64,000 bases of DNA, from the NCBI RefSeq assembly GCF_947242115.1, contig NC_074728.1, positions 24,277,542 through 24,341,541 of the forward strand. The letters run 5' to 3'. Under the pieces are notes generated by a model that had not been told where the DNA came from, ran no database searches, and saw only the letters and a list, made by a program, of their open reading frames with translations. Every line of letters begins with the position of its first letter. Positions within the stretch are counted from its first letter, which is position 1. Below are positions 1 through 11,402 of this stretch, piece by piece. Made by a program: the position numbers and the translations under genes. Origin of the DNA: Biomphalaria glabrata. Its lineage: Eukaryota; Mollusca; Gastropoda; Planorbidae.

Positions 1-438
1 TACCATAGCATTACAGACAGTGGGGAAAAAAAAATTATATGTAGGAGTGCAATCACCATCAGATATTGTTGTCTTTACAGATTCCCAATCTACTCTGCAA
101 GCACTTAACAGCAGCACCTCAAGCAGCCCAAGAGAGTTGACAACACTCATTGTGATAATCCATCAGATGATTTTTTAAAAATTAAATATCAATATCACAC
201 TACAGTGGATCCCTGGACACATTGGTATAATAGGAAATGAAAAGGTAGATAAGCTAACAAAGGCAGGTTCATCTTAAGAACAACCAGATAGACCAGTTAA
301 CTACTTCACCCTAAGGTCAATGTTAGTCAACAATCACAAAGAGGAGTGGCTCAACCAATGGGCAACAGGAAACACAGGCAGAGCCATGTACAACGAAATG
401 AACATGCCTAACAAACTGGATAAAGCTGGTTAGAAGAA
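1..438 (+). mobile_element. LINE fragment: RNase H domain, 5' truncated by window edge
   Basis: Conceptual translation reads VVFTDSQSTLQAL, then LQWIPGHIGIIGNEKVDKL and EEWLNQWATGNTGR. DSQS and the WIPGHxGxxGNExVDxL block are the hallmarks of the RNase H domain that follows the reverse transcriptase in I/Jockey-type non-LTR retrotransposons. The tail after the domain is short and ends in A-rich sequence. At least one stop interrupts it, so it is a dead copy. The rest of the element would lie left of the window. Confidence 0.75.
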
Positions 439-454
439 GAAGAATACTATAAAA

Positions 455-668
455 AAAACTTTAGCCAGTTAAACTATAATTAGCCAGTTATACTATAAAT
501 AAAAAACTGACCAGTCATACTATGCCAAAATTTTGGCCAGCTATACTATACGAAAACATTGGCCAGTCATATTATGCCTAAAAATTGGCCAGTTATACTC
601 TGCCAAAACAATGACCAATTACACTTTCTCAAAACACTGGCCAGTTATCATATGCCGAAACATTGACT
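455..668. repeat. Degenerate ~35-bp minisatellite
   Basis: About six imperfect units of the form GGCCAGTTATACTATGCC followed by AAAACATT follow one another directly after the LINE fragment. Units differ at several positions, so the array is old. Confidence 0.75.
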
Positions 669-930
669 ATTTCTGCAGATGCCTTAACTCTCATTAAAAC
701 TAGGCACAAAATATACAAGTGTTTAAATCAACTCACTTTTGTAGGCAAACATCAGTGATTGAATTTATTTTATAACAAACCTTTTTTGGAATGATCCAAT
801 TAAAAACAACAAAGTGTCATTCTTATAGTTCACTTTGTCAAAAATATTTAAAAATGTCACTCACTGACACGCTGACTCTATTATGACAGCCTAAATTTTG
901 ATCAAGATGACTACATTCAAACACCATCAA

Positions 931-1604
931 CAGGGCCGGCCTTTGATAAGTGGAGGCCCTAGGCGAATAGAGTGGCCCCCAAAATGAAACAGAAAAGAAA
1001 AAAAAATTAAGGAGGCCCTTGGTGAATAGAGTGGCCCCAAAATGAAATAGAAAAGAAAAAAAAAATTATGGAGGCCCTAGGCGAATAGAGTGGCCCCAAA
1101 ATGAAATAGAAAAGAAAAAAAAAATTATGGAGGCCCTAGGCGAATAGAGTGGCCCCAAAATGAAACAGAAAAGAAAAAAAAAATTATGGAGGCCCTAGGC
1201 GAATAGAGTGGCCCCAAAATGAAATTAAAAAAAAAAATTAAGGCCAAAAAATATGCAATGAATTAAAAACTCTCCTGTATCTAAATCAGCAAAAAAAGTT
1301 ATATTCATAGAGAGCTGATAGTAGGAATGTGATTCATAGATGAGTCATGATCACCAGATTAGAAATAGCGTTGTGACATTTCATCAAAAGAAAGAAATAA
1401 TGGTCTTCTAACATATATGTAGTCTAACAAGTAGATTTAAACATTGGAGAATAAGCCTTGAATTATAGTATGACTTAGAGCTAGTCCAGTAACATAGAGT
1501 TTAAAATTTGATCCATGTTTCACAATTTTTCTTTTCTAAAAATATTTCTTCATTGCGAGGCCCTAGCTGACTGCCTAGTTTGCCTATTCCTAAGGCCGGC
1601 CCTG
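931..1604. mobile_element. Non-autonomous hAT-like element with internal 61-bp tandem repeat
   Basis: The ends are a perfect 13-bp inverted repeat, CAGGGCCGGCCTT at 931 and its complement ending at 1604. This is a common hAT-type terminus in animals. Inside, about five copies of a 61-bp unit (GGAGGCCCTAGGCGAATAGA plus GTGGCCCC and an A-rich tail) run from about 953 to 1225. I could not find a matching 8-bp target duplication, so the exact ends or intactness are uncertain. No transposase remains. Confidence 0.7.
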
Positions 1605-2199
1605 CCTTTAAACTAACGATGACCATTTTCAGAGATTTTCTGAAGCATATTTTTTTCCTTCCAATTTTTTTTAGGGTATTTTGTTTTATACTTCTTGTCA
1701 CAATTAATATAGATTTAAAAATAAATACAGACTGATATTTGTGAAAAACAATGCAGTCAAATATACAAAACTAAGGAAAATAAAATGTTTATAATTTTCT
1801 CATCCAACCATCTTTCAAATAAACTAGTTTTTAACTTAGCACAAAATAAAAAAAAATAGTAACTAAATAATAAATGTATATTACACAGAATCACATTGTG
1901 CTCTTTAAATGAAAATATTTATTTGTGTACAACTTAAGATGCAGTAATATATGAATACTTTTTAACACTCAATTTGAAATGCCCTTTGAGAAAAATGAGA
2001 TGTTAGCTGGTGAACAAGAACCAACTTACAACAAAAAAAAAAGGAAGGCTTATCCCTAACAAAGGCTCGAAAGAACAAAAGGCTGATCTCCAGGACTAGG
2101 ACTACCAGAGCAGCCAAATTTCAAACACAAATTTTCACTCTTTCTGTCAACATTTGATAGGAATCAATACTTCTTTTTAAAAGGTAGGTAAAGGAAACC
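1605..2199. other. AT-rich spacer, no gene seen
   Basis: AT-rich sequence with short A and T runs. No coding signature, structured repeat or terminal inverted repeat was found. Confidence 0.5.
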
Positions 2200-2221
2200 C
2201 TTTCAAACCCTACAAACTATG

Positions 2222-2458
2222 GGGGAAGATGATGTTAAGATTGTTCCCATGGCCAACAGTTAACTAGAGTGTCATGTGGCCGGCACAACAACCAATCACC
2301 TTTACTTTCCATAACATGTCCGGTACTAATTGAGCTGAGTGGTCTCGGGTGCATCCTAAAAATCCTGAAGTTCGAAATCCCAGTGATCACGAGATTTGAA
2401 CTTGAGATCCCCCAATTCGTAAGGCAAGCACTTTACCATTAAGTCACCATGCCCCCCT
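2222..2458 (-). mobile_element. tRNA-derived SINE, family A
   Basis: The minus strand starts with a tRNA-like head (box-B-like GATTTGAAC in complement, 'caagcactttaccattaag' on the plus strand) and runs into a conserved body with GTCATGTGGCCGGCACAACA. At least eight other copies of the same body occur in the window. This copy is divergent. No intact TSD was identified. Confidence 0.7.
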
Positions 2459-3002
2459 AAATCTTTATTGTTTTGTTACTTCAAATACATTATGTAAAAA
2501 CCTTGAAAAACACACAAAAACTAACCAGGAAAAGATCTGCAAGGAAAATGAATAGGGCATCCAAAACAAATTCAAGGAAACATATTTTATCTTGTTCTTC
2601 TATTTTAATAATCTTTGATGCATTCCATTTCATATCAAGTGAATTTTCTTTTATAATCAGAAGGAAGGATCTTGTAGTCAGGGTTGTTTGATAATGACGT
2701 TGGAGATGTGATACGAAAGAGTTCTTCTGAGAGATGTTAAAAGATAATTGTAAACCAGAAAACTAAAGTTATTGATATTAAGATGTCTGGGGGGGTTTAG
2801 AAGTGCCGACAGTATGTCAAGAGTTTTCAAGAACGATAATTGGAGAAGGTTAACCATTTTGGTTTCTGCAGTATTTGATTTTGTAATACAAGATTTAACA
2901 TTCTTGAGACATTTTGATTGTAAGTTGGACATAACTTGGCAGTCTAATATAGACTATCAGCCTTTTAAAACAGCTCTATTGTACTTAAAAAAAAAAAAAA
3001 AG

Positions 3003-3262
3003 TAAGCATACCCCTTTCAGACCAAGTGATCTTAGGGAGAAAATAATGTTCAACTCCTCCGTTTCTATGGCCAACTTGGGTGTCATGTGACCAGCACAAC
3101 GACCAACCGCTTTACCTTCCCCAACTAACGTCAGGTACCATTAGAGTTGTGCGGACTCGGGGCATCCTAAAAAAATCCATAAGTTCAAAAGCACAGTTTA
3201 CAACAGGATTGGAACTCAAGACCTCTGGGTACGGAAGCCAAGCGCTTTACAACTGAGATATT
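3003..3262 (-). mobile_element. tRNA-derived SINE, family A
   Basis: Same family as the copy at 2222. The plus strand reads GTCATGTGACCAGCACAACG, then GCCAAGCGCTTTACAACTGA at the tRNA-like end. Its 3' end (left) abuts a 17-bp A run at 2987. Confidence 0.75.
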
Positions 3263-3270
3263 ACTCCCTT

Positions 3271-3923
3271 AACTGATATACCAAACATGTACTATACACG
3301 TTTTTAAACACCTTTACTATCTAGAAGCTTGCAATGTTCTAATAAAATCATAACCACAATTTTATTAAAAAAAATAATTAAAAAAAAACAACAAAAAAAC
3401 AACCAAACCATGTAGCACCAAGCCTCAATAAGGTTAAACAAAGCAGAAATGTTAGCTTTTCTACCAAAACAAGCTATAGAGAACTGAAATTTACATTTTA
3501 AAAAAAAAGGTTAACTGAAAAATTTTACCAAGGAAATATTTTCATTTTATATTAAAAAAATAATAATTAAGAAAAACTTAAAGACATTTATTGTATCAGC
3601 AAAACAAGATTTGAAGTTAATTTTTAAAAAGTGGCTGTTGGCTTATCATCTATGACAAAGTTAATGTTAATAGGTACAATTACTCAGCTAGATTCTAGCA
3701 ATAAAACCTTATACATTCAATAAACGAATGCTAACAAGATCAAGTCCATACAAAGAAAAATGGTCCCAAAAAGAAAAATGATTCCATTAACTAAACAAAA
3801 TTTCAGTGATAAAAATTTTACATTATAAAAATATACTTTATAGATTACAATATATTAATAACAATTATGGAAAAAAAAATTTTTTGTGTAGAAATAAAAA
3901 TGTGTAAGGTTTAGGGGATAGGT
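3271..3923. other. AT-rich 3' flank of the protease-like gene
   Basis: No coding features. On the minus strand AATAAA-like hexamers (TTTATT on plus at about 3361 and 3586) could serve as polyadenylation signals for the gene ending at 3924. This is an inference. Confidence 0.4.
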
Positions 3924-4816
3924 CTATCCTTGCCATGTTCCGCTGTAGTTACCGTCTGCATTGGCGCCACTGTGATTGTGGTTAGATATACCACCATCCC
4001 TGCCGAGGATGTAAACTGGCGCACCCGTGCTGCCAGGACATGTACATGTGTTATAAGTGTACTTCGTCCGATCTTTCCCGAGATCCAACCGGTATATCCA
4101 CTTGCCGATGGAGACCTGTTTGGCACAGCCGTGAGGGTGTGAGACAATGATGGCGACCTTGTGTTTGTCCTTGGTGGGGAAATACTTTGAATTGACCTTC
4201 CAGTCCAAAGTTTCATAAAGGTCCATAGTCTTCTCCAGTCTGTCAATCAAGGCGATGTCGTGCGTGACACAGGAGAAGACACACCTGTCTCCAGCTATAT
4301 CCGTTGTTACAATCTGGACGCCGTCAAGGTTGACCCCCTGTATTGTGCTGCTGTCGAAACCAACTCTGCAGGTCGTGTGACGGGCCTCTACATCATCGAA
4401 AACAACCAAAGCAGCCGTCACGACATGGCACTCACCCCATACCTTACTTGGAGTTGGCAACTGCTGGCAGGCGAAACATGGGCAGGCCTTGTTGTCAGCT
4501 TTCCCATATTTCCTTACTTCCTCCACCCAGCCTGACCCTGTTCTCATCACATGGCTCTCCCGCTCGTGGTAAAATGGATATGGGGCATCTGTACCAGGGT
4601 AGAACTCTGGTCTATCTGGGCTAGTGTAGGTGACATCAATACGCACGGTGAGGTCAGCCAGAGCTCTAATGGCTTCGTAAATGTTCGAGTCCCTGAAGCC
4701 TTCGGGAAGATGGTTGACGGTAAACTCTGGCACGGGGATGAAAAGTTCATGGCCAGGATTCTTTTTACAAACGGGTCTGTACTTATTGAGGTCACCACGT
4801 TCTGTCACTCTCTTGG
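3924..4816 (-). CDS. Terminal exon: chymotrypsin-fold serine-protease-like domain protein
   Basis: This is the longest convincing host coding exon. The reading frame is open from an acceptor (TTGTAG, exon begins CCAAGAGAG) to a TAG at 3924-3926, and composition is balanced. Counting from V of VTERGDL as 1, the translation has RHTTC (H144), THDIALID (D184) and CPGSTGAPVYILG (S260). These match the order and local context of a trypsin-like triad: His, the D-I-A-L motif, and a G-S-x-G-x-P-V serine loop. Further Cys pairs (C109/C111/C114, C254/C256), HPHGC (225-229) and an N-rich C-terminus NHNHSGANADGNYSG are also seen. No signal peptide occurs in this exon. The exon starts two bases into a codon and joins in phase to the coiled-coil exon at 6180-6232. 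I infer a cytosolic coiled-coil/protease-like protein. Enzymatic activity is unproven, and a specific name is not recognised. Confidence 0.85.
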
Positions 4817-6179
4817 CTACAAGTTTAAAAAAAGAAAGAAAAAAAAAGAATAGTTGAATATGATCTAAGACAAAGGCTGAAAATCTTAAAATTCTGGTTT
4901 AAAAGCTACAGATTTAATGTCCTTTCATTAAAGGTGCAAAAAAAAAAAAAAAAATTGGAATGGTCACTGGGACAAAGTAACAAGAAAGATTTTGCAGTGC
5001 ATAAAAAAAAAAGTAAAGTACCGCTTTCAGACCTTAGGCATCTAAAACTCCTATATTCAAAATCCAAGATCAGTTCAGAAGCCAAGCCCTTAACACTCAG
5101 CCAAGATACAAATTTAACATTTTCATTCAAGCCAATAAAGTCAATACATACGACAAATAATTTGAATGGCATCATAAACAAAATTACAATTCCTTTATGC
5201 TAATAAGGAAGGGATTTTAATAACAAGAGATAACTAATGAGCCTGAATAGTACAATAATTGGCAACGGCAAGTGGCAAAGTGGCAATGTGAGAGAAAGAA
5301 ATGCAAAATGCTAAACTTAAAAATTCAATTATTAATTTCATCAGCCTTTTGTCAGTGCTGAAATAGTTGTGCACGTTCTGATTGCTGCTGTTATAGTTTT
5401 TAGTGGTGTTACAAATCAATCAATATAACATTTTCATAATGCCCAAAATCTGGTCTTGTAAAATGCAGACTTTCCTTAAAAAGAGAAGACAAATTTACAT
5501 TCGGCATGTATCCATCTGTTAGTCTAGTCATGTGTGTTGTGAGACTTAAATTTTGCGAAGTCTTGGCATTGGTCTTCTTGATTAATTCAGGCAAGAAATG
5601 ATCTAATGCCACTAGGAAGAAGAAACATTACTAGATGTTTGTCCTAGCATATGAAATAAGAATTGTGCTCTCATCTTTGTGACTTTCTGATTATTTTTGT
5701 AGTTTTTTTTTTTTTATCTATAAATCATGGCTCTGTGTTTTATTTATTATTGCTACTTTATTTTTTAGGAGGGCTGTAAAATTGATTCAACTTAAGTAGA
5801 ATAAAAAATATTAAAGATGTGTATTATGTACAGCTAGAAAAAACAATATTGATATTGTTAGAGTTCTTTTGATGTCTCCAAGTTTTACATTGTTGTAGAA
5901 TTTAGGTTTAGATTTTATGAAAATAATCAAAGTTGAGCCACTACATTAGTTAGAGTGACTAGTCTAGTCATTACCATCGGTCATTGACATTGGGCACCAA
6001 AGACAAAATGTTCTCCGAGGTATTAATTAATTAAATTAAGGAATTGGCATATTGATTATAAATGATGGCAGTTCATATTATTAAATTCATCTATATTTTC
6101 TCCTTTGGCTGAAGTGAGAAATGTTAAAGTGTTTAAAAATGATATTTTCTGAACCGTGATTTTTAATAGGAGAAATTAC
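4817..6179 (-). other. Intron between the protease-like exon and coiled-coil exon
   Basis: Minus-strand intron with donor GTAATT at 6174-6179 and acceptor TTGTAG at 4817-4822. It is AT-rich, has long A runs near 4936, and contains a LINE 3' remnant (5437-5690). Confidence 0.65.
5437..5690 (-). mobile_element. LINE 3'-terminal remnant (CR1/Jockey-like)
   Basis: On the minus strand the sequence aligns by eye with the better copy at 17130-17390: 'cacaattcttatttcatatg', then the FFPSAIRAWN-type C-terminal block. Many substitutions and indels; dead. Confidence 0.5.
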
Positions 6180-6232
6180 CTCTTTTAGTTTTGTTAGCTC
6201 TTGTTTCAGCCATTTCCAATCGAAGCTGATCT
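6180..6232 (-). CDS. Internal coiled-coil exon of the protease-like gene
   Basis: A 53-nt segment lies between a good acceptor (TTTTTTTTCCCAG) and a donor (GTAATT) on the minus strand. In the phase required by the terminal exon it reads DQLRLEMAETRANKTKR, then a split Ala codon (G|CC), then KRVTERGDLN. The charged, heptad-compatible composition suggests an alpha-helical coiled coil N-terminal to the protease-like domain. Phase agreement with the exon at 3924-4816 is the main support. The next exon upstream is not certain; candidates lie at 29.2-29.8 kb. Confidence 0.6.
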
Positions 6233-6560
6233 CTGGGAAAAAAAATGTAAGTTGAGTTTAAAAAAAAACAAATTATGAAAAACAAGTACAATTATTATGC
6301 ATTAATGCAAGCTAAAAGCTCTTTCAAAACACAACAGATCTATAACAGTGTTATTATCCCTTTGCCAATGCATGGAACAGTTTGAACCTTGTACAAAAAA
6401 TAAAATAATAAAAAAATAAAATTAAAATAATAAGGAGTTTATTTAGATAAATAAGTGTTTGTTTTAATAATATAAAGCTAGGTTTGCCTTTTTCAACTCT
6501 TCAAACTATCTGGCGGTCTAAGACATTATCTCTACACAACAAGATACGAATCTATAATAC

Positions 6561-7055
6561 TGTTATGACCCTATAGGCGGCGTAAAAGGGTTAACTATAG
6601 GCTCAGCTGACACACACGTGAGTCACTCAGGTCAGCGGGGCCATGGACAAGGGACAGTACTACGATTACACGCAAATATGACCAATGTTATGGTCATGTG
6701 ATCAAAAGCCTGCGTGTACGAGAGACACAGTGTGTAGGAAAGCGGCAGTTCAAGACCGGAGAGCATCGAGACCGGGACTGTTAGTCGGCCATGAAGTCGA
6801 TCCTGGTGGAGTCCTGAAGTGAATGTACGAGTCCAGGAAGAAATAGAGGCAGTAGAGTTTTGTACGGTGATGTACAGTTTAACATTCGTAGTAGCTTATT
6901 GTGTTGCCAATTGTGTCATATTGGCTGTTTATTTGATCCTTATTAAAGCACCAGATATTGTGGAGCTCTTGTTGTCAAGTTCTTGATGTGTTGATGTATT
7001 GTGTTGTGTTTAGCAGTGTTTACAGAAGGCCTGAGTAGGAAGAGAGATCGTAACA
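6561..7055. mobile_element. Solo LTR of an LTR retrotransposon (probably Gypsy)
   Basis: Starts TGTTATGACC and ends GATCGTAACA, so it has the usual TG...CA ends with a 5-bp inverted TGTTA/TAACA. ATAC flanks both sides (6557-6560 and 7056-7059), consistent with a short target duplication. No internal domains or second LTR are nearby, so it is a solo LTR left by recombination. It is a fossil with unknown age, because there is no partner LTR to compare. Confidence 0.7.
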
Positions 7056-7082
7056 ATACAAACATTAAGTTTGTCCTTCTAT

Positions 7083-7282
7083 AAGGAAAGAGGAAAGTGG
7101 GCAGACCCAAGCAAACCTGGAAGAGGTCAGTCATCAGTGAAGCTGAGGGTACTGGAATGACATGGGAGCAGATGAAGAAAGCTGCTCAGAACCGAGTTCG
7201 GTGGAGAGGTGTGGTTGCGGCCCTATGCTCCCCTGGGAGTGCACAGGATTAACTCTCTTTAATAATATTAATAATAATAATT
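7083..7282 (+). mobile_element. LINE 3' end, 5' truncated
   Basis: Translation KVGRPKQTWKRSVISEAEG, then MTWEQMKKAAQNRVRWRG and VVAALCSPGSAQD-stop. This is the characteristic C-terminal tail of a widespread animal LINE ORF2. The 3' tail is an AATAATATTAATAATAATAA microsatellite. It sits directly after the solo LTR. Confidence 0.8.
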
Positions 7283-7654
7283 ATCTTTATTATCCTTGAG
7301 GAAATTTTGTTACTATTGTGCATTACAAAAAAAAAAAAAAAAAAAACAGTACATAATTAGAGCAAATATTTGTACAATAGCACACAAGATATATACATTC
7401 ATACCTCAGTTTCTCTTTAACGTTACACATGAAATTTACACCGGAAAGTTACATACGGTTCAAATATTTAATTGCTAAAGAAACAAAACAAAAGAGATTT
7501 GTGTCTATTTCTTTTTGTGATCGGTGATTATATATCTTCTTTGCCATGGAAAAATGTTAAAATCATGAAGATGGTGATTTTTTATGCTTAAAATCTTTAT
7601 ATAGCTTTCTTAGCAACATATTTCTGATGTGCCTTCATATTTGAAAATTATTAA
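7283..7654. other. AT-rich spacer, no gene seen
   Basis: A-rich and T-rich sequence including an 18-bp A run at 7327. No coding or repeat signature was recognised. Confidence 0.4.
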
Positions 7655-7765
7655 ATCCTAAACCAAACCTCCCGGAGGACAGTGGCAGAGGGCTGGGTTT
7701 AAATCCAAGACCGTCAAGGCCATCGAATGACAGTCCAGAGAGTATTACAACACAACCAGGTTTTG
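7655..7765 (-). mobile_element. tRNA-derived SINE, family B (partial)
   Basis: The plus strand has CCAAACCTCCCGGAGGACAG, then GGTTTAAATCC (B-box region in complement) and GACAGTCCAGAG. This is the same body as the copies at 51285, 53917 and 57205. Confidence 0.65.
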
Positions 7766-9224
7766 TAATCACTAATATAAATTTATATAAAAGATCAAGC
7801 CATAGTGTTGAGCTACAATGCATTATATAGCTACAGTTCTGTAAATTTATCTATCATCTAGTTTTGTTTTGCTGGAAGGCAGGGGAATGGATGGGAGCAA
7901 GGTTCCAGCTAGGAATCATTGTTATAACAATAACATTATTATAAGTATTATACCACATAACCACACAGCCAGCCACAGGTACAGGAGCGGTCAAACTATG
8001 GAACATGCACCAAAAGTGACACATAGCATAACTACACGTGTTGTACTATATCCCTGAGCAAAATATTAAGAAAAAGCTTGCCTGCTCATAAAATATGATA
8101 TCGATTCATGCTTTTCCTTATATTATCATTAGAATTTGCTGATATTTTTTCTAATTTTTATAATATACTAAACGGGTATGACCTGCGGGCCTTACTTTGT
8201 GTAGCACTAGAATCTAGTCAATCTAGATGAAATAAATAATGATTGAATCGGAAATTAATCGCCAGCTGTGTAACTGTCATTTTTTTACTGTGTACTTTGT
8301 TACACTGTTAGTGTTACAGTTACAGTGAGTAACAGTGTGTACTGAGTTACAGTGTGTTACTACTGTGTAACATTACTAACTAACTACATTAAAATATTTA
8401 AAAGTAACAGTCACAGTGTTATGATAGTGTACTGTCACTTATTAATCTAGATATATGTAAGTACTATAGCCTGCCCTACGCTACAGTGCTTCCTAGTACT
8501 CCTACTGGCTACTAGTCCTACACTACCGCTACTAATTGGTTGTGAATTTGTGTGACAATCATCGACAATGTCAATAATAATTAGAAATTAGATCTCGAAT
8601 TCTAGATTATAATTATATATATAGTCTAGATCTAGATGTATGTCACAAAACTAACCTGCTTATAGTCAGATGAGATTTGAAATATGGATAGATAAAAGGC
8701 TTAGATCTATATCAATGTTCACTTTATGTAAACTTGGATCTACAATGTTTTAGTTTTAGCTTAGTCATATAACTATAAGCGATAGATTATAGATTTACTA
8801 CTATGGCTATTTATCTTGGTCAACAATCGTCAGGTGCTGCCAAATCTCGCGAGAGATTATATTTTTAGATACTATGTAGTTCCGATAACAAAGGGAATTT
8901 CCGAAAAGGCCTTCATTCAAATACTTTCTATCGATATCTGATTTAAAAATAAAGATAACATCTTGATTACGAACCATGTAATAAGCATTCATGTTTTTGT
9001 TTTTTTACTAAACTTAAGACTTAGACTCTATATCCATATTTTAATATATCTTTAAAGTAAAGGTAGCATAAATGAAAGAAATGACACGTTAATGCTCATG
9101 GTCATGGCCCCCGGGTTGTGCCAGTTGTGCGGGCCGCTTATTGGAGGTAACTTAGACGACTTAGTCTAGCGGCATTACATCGTTTCATTAATTTTTAAAA
9201 TTTAATGTGTATTTTTAAAATAAT
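7766..9224. other. AT-rich spacer with GTTAC-rich and TCTAGA-rich patches
   Basis: 8285-8430 is low-complexity GTGTTAC/AGTAAC sequence, and 8580-8720 is dense in TCTAGA/AGATCT palindromes. No ORF with coding character and no convincing splice-flanked exon was found. Confidence 0.45.
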
Positions 9225-9545
9225 ATTGCATAAACATGCAGAGACAGGCTGACACTGGTGACACACGCTCTTTCTATGAGTCTCTTCGTTGTGCCTATGG
9301 CCCAACTTACCAGACTACAGCACCGCTAAGATCATTCGATGGTTCTACACTATTTATATTTACCAGCAAGGCGGACATACAAAATCGCTGGACAGAACAC
9401 TATATATATATATATACAGTATGCTGTTTGGTGATAAAAGGCACGTATCGGAGGAATCGCTGGCCAATGTCCCTCAGAAAACTATAAGAGAGGAGCTCGG
9501 CGACCGATGAAACAGAGGATGCATATTCTATTATTGGCCTAACCA
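9225..9545 (+). mobile_element. LINE ORF2 fragment (pre-RT segment)
   Basis: The translation QADTGDTRSFYESLRCAYGP, then TTAPLRSFDGSTL and NRWTEHY, then SMLFGDKRHVSEESLANVPQ matches the region between endonuclease and reverse transcriptase of common CR1/RTE-like LINEs (usual form DTRxFYEALKxVYGP...LLxDKxxILxRWxEHF). A short (TA)n insertion splits WTEHY from SMLFG. Nonfunctional fragment. Confidence 0.75.
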
Positions 9546-9935
9546 TTAAGGTTGAATAACATTTTAGTTTTATGTTCTTAATTTGATTTATAAAAATTTC
9601 TTTTAATAAACTCTAATGCTTTGTTTGATATTTTGATAGTTTCATCATTATGTGGATTCCATGACAGTTTTTCATTTATTATAACACCTAGATATTTTGC
9701 GTTTTTAGTCTGTGTTACTGGTAATTACCATGAATAAGATAAGTGGAATTAATTTGTTTGAGGTTTTTTTTTTTGTTTGTTTCTCTTAATAATTAACATT
9801 TTTTCTGGGTGGAAAGACATGCTCCAATTTGATTCCCATTTCTGTAAATCATCTTGGTAAAATTTCTGTAGCCTATCTTATTGTGTTGTCTATATTGTTC
9901 TATATATTATGCAATCGTTTGCAATGGCGCGTAGA
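9546..9935 (-). mobile_element. LINE reverse-transcriptase fragment
   Basis: The minus strand reads IANDCIIYR (position of the ADD-box), then LQKWESNWSMSFHPEKM, then NAKYLGVIINEKLSWNPH and ALEFIKRN. The W..xWxMxFxxxK and AKYLGVxIxxxLSW blocks are typical of Jockey/CR1 reverse transcriptases. It lies back to back with the opposite-strand LINE fragment to its left. Multiple stops; dead. Confidence 0.75.
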
Positions 9936-10079
9936 AGTTTCGTATCGCCTGGTCGCATAACTAATGACCAAAAGTGACCTACATTACGCTGCTATTTTGT
10001 AACAAATGTTTAAAAATAAAAAAAATTCCTAAAAATATCCTGAACGTCATATAAAGCTATAACTTCAAAGCATTAACCC

Positions 10080-10560
10080 CAGGGGCGGACTGGCTATATG
10101 GACATTTGGGCAAATGCCCGGTGGGCCGGTACCTAAATGGGCCGCAGGGCCACCGAAAGGGCCGCATGGATGCCACTATGTATTATATTGTTAACTGTTT
10201 TATAATATTCTCTTTTCTGAGCATCGTATTTATGGGAAATCTCTCTACAGTGTAATACATAAAAATAATTTGAGGTAACAATTTTTTCTGAAATAATGTA
10301 ATAGCCTACATCCGTGGACAGTGCTACTGGTAGGCTTTATCTTTTTATGGTCTTCACACTTAGCGATCAAAAAGCAACAAAAGGCCCATATTTCTAATAA
10401 ATACATTGTATGCACTTACACAGTTATTGATACTCAAACTTAACGTAATGATTTTGAGGTCAGGCATGTCTATAATTAGATGCCCATCATATGGTATGCA
10501 ATTTATGAGCCTGATTGTATAGAAATGCCAGGGCCGATTTTAACACCCAGTCCGCCCCTG
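10080..10560. mobile_element. Non-autonomous hAT element with perfect 8-bp TSD
   Basis: The terminal inverted repeat is CAGGGGCGGACTGG at 10080 with its complement ending at 10560. ATTAACCC is present immediately on both sides (10072-10079 and 10561-10568), an exact 8-bp duplication as hAT transposases make. Length is 481 bp with no coding content. Confidence 0.92.
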
Positions 10561-10568
10561 ATTAACCC

Positions 10569-11402
10569 ATGCTTTCACCTAGAATCATTGTAAGGAACTG
10601 CTTTCATCAGGTTGATTGTTATGGTGTGACTGTGCGTTTGTGGTGACTTTTGGGTCCCATACTCCCATTATTTCTTGTGTTGTTGTTTTTCCATCCATGC
10701 TAATAGTTGATAGTATTAGCTTTTTTTTCTGTTGTTGTTTTTTTTTAAAGTAAGCAACTTTTTTTGTTTTCATTTTTCGATTACCAGAAATCTAGATTTA
10801 GACTTAAAATGAAATATTAGACTATCAAAAAAACAAGATCATGTTCTGTTACTTAGGGAAAGGTTAAAGATGTTGACTTTTAAGCTACTTACCATGCTGA
10901 ACTGAATAAGAGGTTTGAAACCAAAAAAAAATTAAGAAAGAGTGATAATTACATTTATCATGGAATAGTGTTTTTCACTTGAATGGCTGCTTTGTCGTCT
11001 AGTATGTGCACTGGAAAGTCGTGCGGATGGTCTCGGGCTTATACCTTGACACAGCAGCAATGTTGTTTGTTTTCCAACCGTATCGTCAAAAAAAAAAAGG
11101 CCTACTAATTACTACACTTCATTAACAAGTTGGTCATACATACAGACAACATGATCGACTGAGAAAGGTGGATGATGCAAACAAGGAGCACATTGAAGAA
11201 ATAGACAATTACTGACTGAAAATAATTCATCGTATCTATCTCTATATATCATTCTCTTTATGGCTCAACCATTCTTGACACCACCAAGAAGTCGTGGAAA
11301 GATCACTCTTTTATTTCTGCGAGTTGGACTAAAGTTATCCCACGTTACTTCAGCGGCGAAAAAAAAAAAAGGGGGGGGGGAGGATTGTAAACAACTAAAT
11401 AG
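10569..11402. other. Spacer, no gene seen
   Basis: AT-rich with homopolymer runs (T at 10741, A at 11360, G at 11371). No repeat family or coding sequence was recognised. Confidence 0.4.

Noticed and set aside
4343-4624. Plus-strand frames opposite the protease-like exon
   Set aside because: They are antisense shadows of a well-supported minus-strand exon with conserved motifs and splice sites.
8807-8992. 61-codon minus-strand frame
   Set aside because: AT-rich, no recognisable motif, no splice signals; consistent with chance.
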